From contig PLYZ01000097.1 in NCBI GenBank assembly GCA_003151935.1, positions 1-44,470 on the forward strand: a stretch of DNA of 44,470 nt, written 5' to 3'. The translations under genes were made by a program, and so were the position numbers. Positions 36,078-44,162 of this stretch are shown here, in pieces. The DNA is from Candidatus Dormiibacterota bacterium. GTDB lineage: Bacteria > Chloroflexota > Dormibacteria > Dormibacterales > Dormibacteraceae. Position 1 is the stretch's first letter. Every line of letters starts with the position of its first letter. Below the pieces are notes generated by a model. That model was not told the DNA's origin. It did not search any database and worked only from the letters and a program-made list of their open reading frames with translations.

Positions 36078-37841
36078 TTACCGGCGGCGCTCGGCGACCT
36101 CGGTGGCGACCATGCTGGCGAACGACTCGAGCGAGGAGTCGACTTCTTGGTTTGAGCGATCCCGAACGTTGACGTGCTCAGTCTCCGCCTCGCGGGCGCC
36201 GACGATCGCCATGTAAGGCACCTTGCGCGCGTGCGCGTCGCGGATCTTGCGCTGCATCTTCTGCGACCGATCATCGACTTCGACCCGAAGGCGCAGCGAG
36301 CGCAGGCGGTCAGCCACTCTGCTGGCGTACTCGTGCTGCGAGTCGGTGATCGGGATCACGATCACCTGCACCGGGTGCAGCCAGGTTGGAAAGGCGCCGG
36401 CGTACTGCTCGATCAGGTAAGCGGTCATTCGTTCGAACGCGCCAAAGGCTCCGCGATGAATCATCACCGGCCTTTGCCGCGAGCCATCCTCCGCGACGTA
36501 CTCGAGGTTGAACTTCTTGGGCAGCTGGTAGTCGACCTGGACGGTATTGTTGGTGAACTCCCGCCGCAGGGCGTCGCGGACCTGGAAATCGATCTTCGGT
36601 CCGTAAAACGCAGCTTCACCCAGGCCGATCTTGTAGGGGAGGTTCAGGCTCTCCAGCGCCTCTTTGAGCGAAGCCTCGGCGCTCTCCCATTCGTCATCCG
36701 TACCCGCCCATTTGGTCTTGACCTTGTCGCGCACCGACAGGCGGTACGAGTAATCCTCGACTCCCAGCACGGACATGAAGTAGTTGGCGAGCTCGATCGC
36801 GCCGCGAACTTCGCCGATGACCTGGTCGGGCGTGCAGAAGATGTGCGCGTCGTTGAGGTTGAACGACCGCACCCGGATCATTCCCATCAGCTCGCCCGAT
36901 TTCTCGAGCCGGTAGTTCTGCCCCAGCTCTGCGATCCGCAGCGGCAGGTCGCGATAGCTGTGGAGGTCGTGGTCGTACACGAGGATGTGGTGGGGGCAGT
37001 TCATCGGGCGGAGCTCCAGCTCCTCTCCGTCGTCGAAGCGCATGGGCGGAAACATCGTGTCGTGGAATAGCTCCCAGTGACCGCTGGTCCGGTACAGGTC
37101 CAGCTTCGCCACGTGCGGAGTTATGACGTGCCGATAGCCGCGCTTCAACTCCTCGTCGACGATCCACCGCTCCAGCTCCCGGCGGATGGTGGCTCCGTCC
37201 GGCAGCCAGATCACCTGGCCGGCGCCCACGCGCTCGTCGAGCGCGAAGAGCTTCAACTCTTTGCCCAGCTTCTTGTGGTCGCGCTTCTCGGCTTCTTCGA
37301 GGAACTTCAAGTAGTCCTCGAGCTCTTTCGGGGTCTGCCATGCCGTGCCGTAGATACGCGTCAGCTGTGGCTTCTTCTCGTCCCCGCGCCAGTAGGCGCC
37401 GGCGACGCGGAGGAGCTTGAACGCCTTCAAGTCGCGGGTCGACCTCACGTGCGGCCCCCGGCAGAGGTCCAGAAAATCGCCGGTCCGGTAAACGCTGACC
37501 TCGTCACCCTCGACCTTGTCCGCGATCAGCTCGAGCTTGTAGTCCTGGCCCCGCTTGCGGAACTCGGCCATCGCTTCTTCGCGCGAGAGCGTCTCGCGGA
37601 CGAACGGCCTGTCCTCGTTGACGAGGCGACGCATGCGTGACTCGATGGCGCCCAGGTCGGACTCCGACACCGGCTTGCTGAACTGAAAGTCGTAGTAGAA
37701 ACCGTCTTGAACCGGAGGCCCGATGCCGTACTTCGTGCCGGGGTAGAGCTCGGTGACGGCCGCGGCGAGGAGGTGCGCGGCCGAGTGTCGCAGCACCTGC
37801 AGCGGATCGTCGGTCGCCTCGTGTTCGCCGTAATCGGCCAT
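36078..37841 (-). CDS. thrS: Threonyl-tRNA synthetase, short form without TGS domain
   Basis: Class II synthetase, 587 residues. The editing domain is present: HSAAH at 19-23 gives the HxxxH metal motif, and CRGPHV follows. The catalytic core shows MNCPHHILVYDHDLHSYRDLPLRIAELG, RVRSFNLNDAHIFCT and PVMIHRGAFGAFERM. The anticodon domain ends the protein. The usual N-terminal TGS domain of about 60 residues is missing: the protein starts almost at the editing domain. ATG at 37841 has a TATACT box 10 bases upstream, so the transcript should be leaderless or nearly so. Upstream frame extensions are out of family. Convergent with the lipoprotein gene. Confidence 0.93.
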   Translation of the reverse strand: MADYGEHEATDDPLQVLRHSAAHLLAAAVTELYPGTKYGIGPPVQDGFYYDFQFSKPVSESDLGAIESRMRRLVNEDRPFVRETLSREEAMAEFRKRGQDYKLELIADKVEGDEVSVYRTGDFLDLCRGPHVRSTRDLKAFKLLRVAGAYWRGDEKKPQLTRIYGTAWQTPKELEDYLKFLEEAEKRDHKKLGKELKLFALDERVGAGQVIWLPDGATIRRELERWIVDEELKRGYRHVITPHVAKLDLYRTSGHWELFHDTMFPPMRFDDGEELELRPMNCPHHILVYDHDLHSYRDLPLRIAELGQNYRLEKSGELMGMIRVRSFNLNDAHIFCTPDQVIGEVRGAIELANYFMSVLGVEDYSYRLSVRDKVKTKWAGTDDEWESAEASLKEALESLNLPYKIGLGEAAFYGPKIDFQVRDALRREFTNNTVQVDYQLPKKFNLEYVAEDGSRQRPVMIHRGAFGAFERMTAYLIEQYAGAFPTWLHPVQVIVIPITDSQHEYASRVADRLRSLRLRVEVDDRSQKMQRKIRDAHARKVPYMAIVGAREAETEHVNVRDRSNQEVDSSLESFASMVATEVAERRR

Positions 37842-37851
37842 CGGGTCGTCC

Positions 37852-37857
37852 AGTATA
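37852..37857 (-). promoter_or_regulatory. -10 box (TATACT) for thrS, leaderless type
   Basis: TATACT on the minus strand, 10 bases before the thrS ATG, the same box and spacing as at rpsO. No good -35 is visible 16-18 bases upstream. Confidence 0.5.
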
Positions 37858-37904
37858 TGGACGCTTTGTACACGCCCGAGTCGCCCCTCCGGCCGGTGCC
37901 CTGT

Positions 37905-37958
37905 CCCCACCCGGTCGTGGCGTTTGGCAAGGGCCGACCTCCCCGCGCGGCGGGGAGG
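37905..37958 (+). repeat. CTCCCC hairpin repeat, copy D1
   Basis: Fifty-four bases that match 44099-44152 at about 43 positions without a gap. It begins CCCCACCCGG, contains GGGCCG, and ends in a 9-bp hairpin CCTCCCCGC-GCG-GCGGGGAGG (37938-37958). It lies in the 158-base gap between the divergent thrS and DedA genes. Confidence 0.65.
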
Positions 37959-37973
37959 CCAGAGCAGCGGCCA

Positions 37974-37994
37974 CCTCCCCACATGGTGGGGAGG
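37974..37994 (+). repeat. CTCCCC hairpin, copy D2, holding the DedA ribosome-binding site
   Basis: Perfect 9-bp stem CCTCCCCAC (37974-37982), loop ATG, GTGGGGAGG (37986-37994). The right arm supplies GGGGAGG, 5 bases before the DedA TTG start at 38000, so the Shine-Dalgarno would be hidden when the hairpin forms. Only the hairpin part of the repeat family is present in this copy. Confidence 0.6.
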
Positions 37995-37999
37995 CTAGA

Positions 38000-38590
38000 T
38001 TGAATCCAACGGCGATCGTTGATGCGCTCGGTTATCCCGCGGCGGGGCTGGGCATCCTCATCGAGAGCTCCGGGATACCGTTTCCCGGCGAGGTCCTCCT
38101 GCTCGCGGCGGCCGCGTGGTCGGCCGCGCGCCACCACTCGATCATCCTGGTCATCCTGTTTGGTTTCCTCGGCGCGACGGGCGGCGCGGATATCGGCTAC
38201 GTCCTCGGATTCACAGGTGGCCGGCCCTTCGTGGAGAGGTTCGGGAGCATCTTCCGCATCCGCCCTGAGCACATTGCGCGCTCTGAGCTGTTCTTCGCCC
38301 GGCACGGTGACAAGGCGGTGCTCGCCGCGCGATTCGTGCTGGGCCTGCGCACGTGGGGCTCGATGCTCGCCGGGATGGCGCGCATGCCGTTCTGGCGCTT
38401 CCAGCTGTTCAGCGCCCTGGGAGGCCTGGCCTGGGCCACTGTCGTCGGGCTCGCGGGCTATCTCCTGGGAAGCAACCTGCCGCTGCTCGAGGCGATCATC
38501 CGAGATATTGGTCTGGGGGGTCTCGTTCTGGTTGTGCTTGTGGCGGTGATTCTGATCGTGGCCGGCCAGCGCGCCTCCCGACCACGATGA
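38000..38590 (+). CDS. DedA-family membrane protein (SNARE-associated/VTT domain)
   Basis: 196-residue inner-membrane protein with about five helices. DedA signatures are GIPFPGEVLLLAAAAW near residues 25-40, GATGGADIGYVLGF, and the conserved Arg/Gly block AARFVLGLRTWGSMLAGMARMPFWRF. Family members flip polyprenyl or phospholipids and keep the proton-motive force. The TTG start at 38000 is set by GGGGAGG 5 bases upstream, inside hairpin D2. It is divergent from thrS and its last 95 bases overlap the convergent MFS gene in antisense. Confidence 0.9.
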   Translation: MNPTAIVDALGYPAAGLGILIESSGIPFPGEVLLLAAAAWSAARHHSIILVILFGFLGATGGADIGYVLGFTGGRPFVERFGSIFRIRPEHIARSELFFARHGDKAVLAARFVLGLRTWGSMLAGMARMPFWRFQLFSALGGLAWATVVGLAGYLLGSNLPLLEAIIRDIGLGGLVLVVLVAVILIVAGQRASRPR

Positions 38591-39860
38591 TGGCAACGCC
38601 GCCCGCGGCCAGCAGCGCCCCCAGGCCGCCGATGACGTGCGCGGTTCCGATGGTGTCGGAGAGGCCGGCGGCAACCAGCACGGGCACCGCGGTCACTCCG
38701 TTGATCACCATGTAGAGAAGCGCGAAGATCCGGCCGCGGATCTCGTCGCTGGTCGACTCCATCAGGTAGGTGATCGCCGGAATCATGATCGCCCCGAACT
38801 CGACGCCGAGCAGGAAGCTGAATGCGGCCGAGGTGATCCGGTTGTGCGCCTGCAGGTCGTGAAACTGCGCCATCGCCTCTGGCACGGCGGCGAGGGCGAG
38901 CATCGTCACTCCGTTGGCGAGCAGCGAACCTGCCAGCACCTTGGTCCGATCGAGATTGCGCAGGAACTGGCCCAGGAGCACCGCGCTGAGAATCACTCCG
39001 ACCGTCGCCGGCCCGAGGATGACGTAGGTGTCCTGTGGGTTGATGCCGAGGACCCTGCTGACAAAGGCGGGCGCCAGCGTGAAGAGCATGAACAGGACCA
39101 GCACCGCGATGCTGACCTGGCCGAAGGCGAGGAGCAGACCACGCGATGCCCGCAGCGCGTCGACCCCTTCTTTGATGTCGACCAGCATGATGTGGAATCG
39201 GTTGCGGCTGTCCGCGACGGGAGGTTCGGTCGTCGGCTGAAGGTGCGGGATGTCTGAGGCGAAGATCAAGGTCCCGCCGATGACGAGCAGCACGACCGCG
39301 CACCAGTAGGGCGCATACAGGTCGATTCTCGAGATCACCGGCGCGAGGGCCCCGCCGACGACCAGCGTCAGGACCATGGTTAACAGCGCCATCGAGTTGG
39401 CGGTGATGAGAGCCGAGCGCGGAAGGATCGTCGGTATGACCGCCGCCTCTGCAGGGCCGAACAGCTGGCCCACGGCGGAGAAGATGAGGGTGATCAGCAG
39501 CAGGTGCACGAAGTCGTTCCTGAGGCCCGGTACCAGCGCCGCGAGCGGGATGAGAGCCACGACGGCCGCCCGGCCGAAGTTGGCCCACATCATGATCTGC
39601 TTGCGGTCCATGCGGTCCGCGATGACCCCGGCCGGCGGTGCGAAAAGCACGGCTGGGACCGTATAGGTGAGCAGCGTGATCGCCACCGGAGTGCTGCCGC
39701 CGGAGATCTTGTACGCGAGGATGATCAGCGAGAAGAGCAGGAACTTGTCCGCGAGCTGCGCGGCGAGCTGAGCAAACCAGATGTTCCTGAACGCTGTGTG
39801 CCGCAGGACCGCGCGGAAACCGCCCCTGCCTTCGACCGGAAACCGGATTGGCTGCTCCAC
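38496..39860 (-). CDS. Major facilitator superfamily exporter
   Basis: 454-residue transporter with about 12 membrane helices. MFS motif A is seen as GVIADRMDRKQIM in the first half, and the pattern resembles the MFS_3 (enterobactin-exporter-like) drug/proton antiporters. A hydrophilic central loop (around residues 205-240) and a Pro/Glu-rich C-terminal tail are present. Substrate unknown. The GTG start at 39860 is 12 bases after the ksgA stop, so it probably shares the ksgA transcript. The tail-coding part overlaps the DedA gene. Confidence 0.88.
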   Translation of the reverse strand: MEQPIRFPVEGRGGFRAVLRHTAFRNIWFAQLAAQLADKFLLFSLIILAYKISGGSTPVAITLLTYTVPAVLFAPPAGVIADRMDRKQIMMWANFGRAAVVALIPLAALVPGLRNDFVHLLLITLIFSAVGQLFGPAEAAVIPTILPRSALITANSMALLTMVLTLVVGGALAPVISRIDLYAPYWCAVVLLVIGGTLIFASDIPHLQPTTEPPVADSRNRFHIMLVDIKEGVDALRASRGLLLAFGQVSIAVLVLFMLFTLAPAFVSRVLGINPQDTYVILGPATVGVILSAVLLGQFLRNLDRTKVLAGSLLANGVTMLALAAVPEAMAQFHDLQAHNRITSAAFSFLLGVEFGAIMIPAITYLMESTSDEIRGRIFALLYMVINGVTAVPVLVAAGLSDTIGTAHVIGGLGALLAAGGVAIIVVGRRAGRPRSESPPQAQPERDPPDQYLG

Positions 39861-39872
39861 CGGCGCTAGAGA

Positions 39873-40721
39873 TTAGCCGCCGGGACTGCAAAAACCCTCG
39901 TAGACCGTCTCCCACTCAGCAAGGTTGAGGGTCTGCGGGCGCCGCTCGGGGTCGATTCCAGACACGCGAAGGCGCGTGCCGGCCGCTGTGCTGCCGATGC
40001 CACTGATCCGGCCCAACGTTCCACCAAGCTGCTTCCGGCGACCCTGGAACACGGTTTCGACGAACCGGAAGAAAGCATTGAAGTCATCGACATCCACAGC
40101 CGGTCGCTCGCGCACGTCCAGGCGCACGAGTGCCGAATCCACGCGAGGCGGCGGAGTGAAGGCCGCGGCCGGGATCGTCAAGAGGAGCTGGGCCTCGGCG
40201 AACACCTGCACGGCCACGGTGGACAGGCTCGCGCCGGTCGACGCGGTCCAGCGCTCCGCCACCTCCTTCTGGACGACGAGGGAAAGCCTGCGCGGGCGTG
40301 GTGGATCGTCAAGGAGCTTGCGAATTAAGGCGCCGGTGAGGTTGTAGGGGATGTTGCCCGCGACGACCTCATTCCCCGCTGGGAAGGCCGAACGGACGTT
40401 GAACCGCAGGATGTCGGTCCGCACGACCTCCACGTTGTTGAGCCCTTCCAGCGATTCGCGCAGTGCGGGGATCAGCCGGCCGTCCAGCTCCACCGCGACC
40501 ACGCGGCGTGCCCTGCGCGCGAGTGCCACGGTCAAGGTTCCGACGCCGGCGCCCACCTCGAGGACCTCGTCCTCCGGCGAGAGGCCGGCCTGCTCCGCAA
40601 CGGCGTCGCGCAGCACAGGATCGGTGAGGAAGTTCTGCCCGAGGGAATGCTTGAGCTCGATGCGATGACGCCGCAGCAGCTGGTCGAGCTGGTGAGGGTC
40701 GGCGGGATCGATCAGGGTCAT
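39873..40721 (-). CDS. ksgA: 16S rRNA dimethyladenosine transferase
   Basis: KsgA/RsmA dimethylates two adjacent adenines near the 3' end of 16S rRNA (A1518 and A1519 in E. coli numbering). 282 residues. SAM motif VLEVGAGVGTLTVAL, catalytic NIPYNLTG, and the early marker KHSLGQNFLTDPVL are all visible, with PAAAFTPPPRVDSALVRL in the C-terminal domain. The ATG at 40721 overlaps the tatD TGA (40718-40721). The metG-tatD-ksgA order is common in Gram-positive and actinobacterial genomes. Confidence 0.96.
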   Translation of the reverse strand: MTLIDPADPHQLDQLLRRHRIELKHSLGQNFLTDPVLRDAVAEQAGLSPEDEVLEVGAGVGTLTVALARRARRVVAVELDGRLIPALRESLEGLNNVEVVRTDILRFNVRSAFPAGNEVVAGNIPYNLTGALIRKLLDDPPRPRRLSLVVQKEVAERWTASTGASLSTVAVQVFAEAQLLLTIPAAAFTPPPRVDSALVRLDVRERPAVDVDDFNAFFRFVETVFQGRRKQLGGTLGRISGIGSTAAGTRLRVSGIDPERRPQTLNLAEWETVYEGFCSPGG

Positions 40722-41467
40722 TTCATGCGGCGAAACAGCGCCAAGGCATTCGCGCTCTCTTGCGCGGCAAGCACCTCGACGCTCACACTCCGCAGCTCGG
40801 CGACCAGTTCCGCGGTGTCGAGCAGAAACGCCGGCCGGTTGGGCACTCCCATTCGCTTATGCGCGTTGCCGTACGGAGAGTCGGTTTCGAGTAGCAGGCG
40901 ATCGGGCGGACAACGTTTGACAACTGCTCGCAACGCGTGCCGGCTTGGCCTCGTGACAAGCCCCGCAAACGAAAGGTAGAACCCGAGCTCGAGAAATCTC
41001 TCCGCCCACTCCCATTCGAGCGCGAAGTAGTGCATGACCCCGCGCAACCCGCCGTGCTCGGAGATCGCCGCCGCGACCTCGGCGGCCGCACCGCGGTTGT
41101 GGATCGAGACGGGCAGGTCGCGCCGAACCGCAAGTTCGAAGAGCCGGCCAAGCCGCTCCATCTGCACCTCGCGCGGCGGGCTGCCCGGCTGCTCGAAGTC
41201 GAGTCCAACCTCGCCGATCGCGACGACGCGCTCGTCCGACGCCAGCTTTTCGAGAGCCTCCAGCTCGAACGGAGCCATCTCGCTCGGCTGATGGCCCACC
41301 GCCGCCCACACAGCGTCGAAACGATGGGCCAGCGACACGGCGGTGCGGCTGCGCTCCAGGTCTACGCCCATCGTGATCATGCGGGTGACTCCGGCACCGG
41401 CCGCGGCCTCCACCACCTCGCCGGGATCTCCCAGCTCCTCGAGATGGAGGTGTGTGTCTACGAAGAT
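40718..41467 (-). CDS. tatD: TatD-family metal-dependent DNase
   Basis: TIM-barrel metal hydrolase of about 249 residues. Metal ligands: DTHLHL at the N-terminus, GEVGLDFE, and the later [11 protein letters not shown]. TatD proteins are 3'-5' DNases linked to repair and DNA degradation. The first standard start (GTG at 41416) would remove the DTHLHL metal motif. Upstream only an ATC at 41467 (giving M-F-V-D-T-H, with GAGG 7 bases before it) or a GTA at 41461 (overlapping the metG stop as GTAG) is available. ATC is better placed relative to the Shine-Dalgarno. Overlaps metG by 10 bases. Confidence 0.92.
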   Translation of the reverse strand: MFVDTHLHLEELGDPGEVVEAAAGAGVTRMITMGVDLERSRTAVSLAHRFDAVWAAVGHQPSEMAPFELEALEKLASDERVVAIGEVGLDFEQPGSPPREVQMERLGRLFELAVRRDLPVSIHNRGAAAEVAAAISEHGGLRGVMHYFALEWEWAERFLELGFYLSFAGLVTRPSRHALRAVVKRCPPDRLLLETDSPYGNAHKRMGVPNRPAFLLDTAELVAELRSVSVEVLAAQESANALALFRRMK

Positions 41468-43257
41468 TGCGCTTCCTCTTCGACCACGTCGTCCAACCGC
41501 TTGAAGAGCGCCTCGGGAGGCGGTAGCTCGCGGCCGGGCGGGAGCTGTGAGAGTCGCCAGCGGTCGTCGCTGGCGTAGTCACCCGTGATCACCGAGTGCG
41601 AGGCACCATCCTCGATGACCTCGCGCACCTCGGGCTGCGGAGCGATCACGTCGTCGTAGCCGAGCATCCGGTGCAGCTTCTGGGACGAGAAGGGTAGGAA
41701 CGGCGTCAGCATCGTCTTGATGTTGTCGACGCAGCGGAGCGCGACATACAGCACGGTGCCGGCCCTCTCCCGGTCGGTCTTGATCGTGTGCCATGGCTGC
41801 TCGGTCCCGAGATAGACGTTGACCTTCGCCGCCATGGTCATCGCGTATTTCAAGGCCAGCTGAAAGCGCGCCTGGCCCAGCTGCAGTGCGACGTGGTCCA
41901 GCGCATCCTCCACCTCGGTGATGAGGCTTTCGTCCGCAGTTGTGAGCTTCTGCGGTTCGGGCACGGCGCCGAAGTTCCGGTGTGCGTTGACCAGCGTGCG
42001 GTGCACGAGGTTGCCCCAAGTCGCCACGAGCTCGTCGTTATTTCGCCTCACGAACTCCGACCACGTGAAATCGGTGTCCTGGTTCTCGGGGCCCGCAATC
42101 ATGAGGTAGTAGCGCAGCGCGTCGGGGTCGTATCGGTCAAGGACGTCTTTGACGTAAATGACCTGGCCGCGACTCGTTGAGAGCTTCTTGCCTTCCATGT
42201 GAAGGTGCTCGCTCGCGACTATGTCGTCAGGCAGCTCGTATCTCTCTTTGTCGTTGCTGACGCCCATGAGGATCGACGGCCACATAACCGTGTGAAAGGT
42301 GATGTTGTCCTTGCCCATCACGTAGTAGTGCCAGGCGTCGGGGTTTTGCCACCAATCCTTCCACGCGTCCGGCTCGCCGCGCTGGACCGCCCACTCGATG
42401 GAGGCCGAAAGGTAGCCGATCACGGCGTCGAACCAGACGTAGATCTTCTTGTGTGGGTTGTCTTCCCAACCGGGCAACGGAACTGGGACGCCCCAGTCCA
42501 GGTCGCGCGTGATGGCGCGGCGCTTGAGGTTTCGCACATATTCGAGCGAGTACTTGCGGACGTTGGGACGCCAATTGTCGTGTTTTTCGATCCACTCCTT
42601 GAGCTGTTCGCCGAAGGCGGGGAGGTCGAAAAAGAAGTGCTCGGTTTCGCGAAACTCGACCGGTTCACGGCTGCCGCGCTGGTGCGGTTCGATCAGGTCG
42701 ATAGGGTCGAGCTGGTTGCCACAGTTGTCGCACTGGTCGCCGCGCGCGTCGGCAAAACCGCAGATCGGGCATTTGCCTTCTATGTAGCGGTCGGGCAGCG
42801 TGCGGCCAGATGCCGGATCGAATGCCCCCATCTGCTTCTCTTTGACCAGATAGCCCTTCTCATACAGGGTGAGGAACAGCTTCTGCGTGACGCGATAGTG
42901 ATTGGCGGTCGTGGTCCGCGTGAAGATGTCATAGGTCATTCCAAGCCTGCGAAGGTCCTCGACGATCAGTCCGTTGTTGCGATCGGCGAACTCGCGCGGT
43001 GGCACACCCTGCTTGTCGGCCTCATAGGTGATTGGAGTGCCGTGCTCGTCGGTCCCGCTCGCCATGAGAACGCGCGACCCTCGCAGCCGCTCGAAGCGTG
43101 CAAGAACGTCGGCGGGCACCGCGAAGCCGGCCACGTGGCCGATGTGGCGCGGGGCGTTGGCGTAAGGCCATGCCGGAGCGACGAGCACGGTTCTTCGGTC
43201 GGTCTTCGTTTCAGGCACTAGGCGGACAGTATCGGCCAGCTCGGGACCTGATCTCAT
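41458..43257 (-). CDS. metG: Methionyl-tRNA synthetase
   Basis: Class I synthetase that charges both initiator and elongator tRNA-Met. 599 residues from ATG 43257, or 586 from GTG 43218 (VPETKTDRR start); neither has a clear Shine-Dalgarno. HIGH is HIGHVAGF in [10 protein letters not shown]. The zinc knuckle is [17 protein letters not shown] with four Cys. The KMSKS loop is the variant GKKLSTSRG. The anticodon-binding helical domain follows ([14 protein letters not shown]), with no C-terminal EMAPII domain. It is followed by tatD and ksgA. Upstream is a 136-base folded gap after rsmI. Confidence 0.95.
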   Translation of the reverse strand: MRSGPELADTVRLVPETKTDRRTVLVAPAWPYANAPRHIGHVAGFAVPADVLARFERLRGSRVLMASGTDEHGTPITYEADKQGVPPREFADRNNGLIVEDLRRLGMTYDIFTRTTTANHYRVTQKLFLTLYEKGYLVKEKQMGAFDPASGRTLPDRYIEGKCPICGFADARGDQCDNCGNQLDPIDLIEPHQRGSREPVEFRETEHFFFDLPAFGEQLKEWIEKHDNWRPNVRKYSLEYVRNLKRRAITRDLDWGVPVPLPGWEDNPHKKIYVWFDAVIGYLSASIEWAVQRGEPDAWKDWWQNPDAWHYYVMGKDNITFHTVMWPSILMGVSNDKERYELPDDIVASEHLHMEGKKLSTSRGQVIYVKDVLDRYDPDALRYYLMIAGPENQDTDFTWSEFVRRNNDELVATWGNLVHRTLVNAHRNFGAVPEPQKLTTADESLITEVEDALDHVALQLGQARFQLALKYAMTMAAKVNVYLGTEQPWHTIKTDRERAGTVLYVALRCVDNIKTMLTPFLPFSSQKLHRMLGYDDVIAPQPEVREVIEDGASHSVITGDYASDDRWRLSQLPPGRELPPPEALFKRLDDVVEEEAQSS

Positions 43258-43261
43258 CGGC

Positions 43262-43364
43262 TCGGGGCGCCGATGCGTGCGTTAGGGGGCCCGGCGCAAG
43301 TCGTCACGCATCTGCGCGATGCGCTCCTCCTCGCGTCACCCCTGCCTTCGCGTCGGCGCCCCGA
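43262..43364 (-). promoter_or_regulatory. Nested inverted repeats in the rsmI-metG gap
   Basis: Outer 12-bp stem TCGGGGCGCCGA (43262-43273) with TCGGCGCCCCGA (43353-43364), perfect. Inside it AGGGG (43284-43288) can pair with CCCCT (43339-43343), and inside that CGCATC (43307-43312) with GATGCG (43318-43323). The three stems nest without conflict. The element lies between the rsmI stop and metG, close to the metG start, and may be a structured leader or small RNA. Confidence 0.5.
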
Positions 43365-43393
43365 CCGGCAACCTGCGGTCCCCTGCCGCGAGC

Positions 43394-44074
43394 TCAGGCC
43401 CCCGGTGGCCGATGCTGTCCACTGATGACAAGGGTAATCTCGCCGCGCGGAGGGTCGCCCAGCGCGGCCAGCACCTCGGACGCGGTGCCGCGCAGCAGCT
43501 GCTCGTGAAGCTTGGTCAGCTCGCGCGCCAGCGTCAGGTGGCGTTCGGGCATGACTTCAGCGACGATCGCCAGCGTTTTCCTGATCCGGTACGGAGAGTC
43601 GAACGCGACGGCGGGCCGGAGATCTTTCTCCAGCGTCGCCAGCAGCCGGCGGATGTCACCCGGCTTGCGGGGCAGGTAGCCGAGGAAGGTGAATCCCGGT
43701 CCGCCGTAGCCGGACGCGGAAAGCGCGGCGGTGATAGCGCTGGGTCCTGGAATCGGTACCACGGTGTGCCCCGCCGCCCATGCCGCGGTGACGAGGGCTT
43801 GCCCGGGATCCGACAACGTCGGAGTGCCCGCGTCGCTCACGAGCGCGACATCGTGCTGATCGAGCTCCGCCATCACACGCGGCAGCCCGCGCCGCTCGAC
43901 TGGCGCGCGATAGCTGACGAACGGCTTGCGGATGCCGTGGCGGGCGAGCAGCCTGGCGGTGACGCGCGTGTCCTCCGCGGCGATGGCTCCGACTTCACCG
44001 AGAATTCGCAGTGCGCGAGGGCTCACGTCTTCGAGGTTTCCGATCGGGGTCGCGACGACGAAGAGTTTGCTCAC
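43394..44074 (-). CDS. rsmI: 16S rRNA (cytidine-1402-2'-O)-methyltransferase
   Basis: RsmI, 226 residues, a tetrapyrrole-methylase-fold enzyme that 2'-O-methylates C1402 in the ribosomal P site together with RsmH. Signatures: LFVVATPIGNLEDVSPRAL at the N-terminus, AAEDTRVTARLL, VSDAGTPTLSDPG, and IPGPSAITAALSASG. GTG at 44074 gives the usual V-S-K-L-F start; a GTG at 44104 would add 10 residues. The gap upstream contains repeat copy D3. Downstream is the folded region before metG. Confidence 0.95.
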   Translation of the reverse strand: MSKLFVVATPIGNLEDVSPRALRILGEVGAIAAEDTRVTARLLARHGIRKPFVSYRAPVERRGLPRVMAELDQHDVALVSDAGTPTLSDPGQALVTAAWAAGHTVVPIPGPSAITAALSASGYGGPGFTFLGYLPRKPGDIRRLLATLEKDLRPAVAFDSPYRIRKTLAIVAEVMPERHLTLARELTKLHEQLLRGTASEVLAALGDPPRGEITLVISGQHRPPGA

Positions 44075-44098
44075 TGCAGTAATTGCCAATGGGCGTCG

Positions 44099-44152
44099 CC
44101 CCACCCGGCCGTGCCCTGTGGGCAGGGCCGGTCTCCCCGCATGGCGGGGATG
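44099..44152 (+). repeat. CTCCCC hairpin repeat, copy D3
   Basis: Gap-free partner of 37905-37958. It starts CCCCACCCGG, holds an internal GCCCTG-TGGG-CAGGGC hairpin, and ends with TCCCCGC (44134-44140), loop ATG, GCGGGGA (44144-44150). It fills the space between the helicase stop and the rsmI start. Confidence 0.65.
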
Positions 44153-44162
44153 TGAAGGGTGC

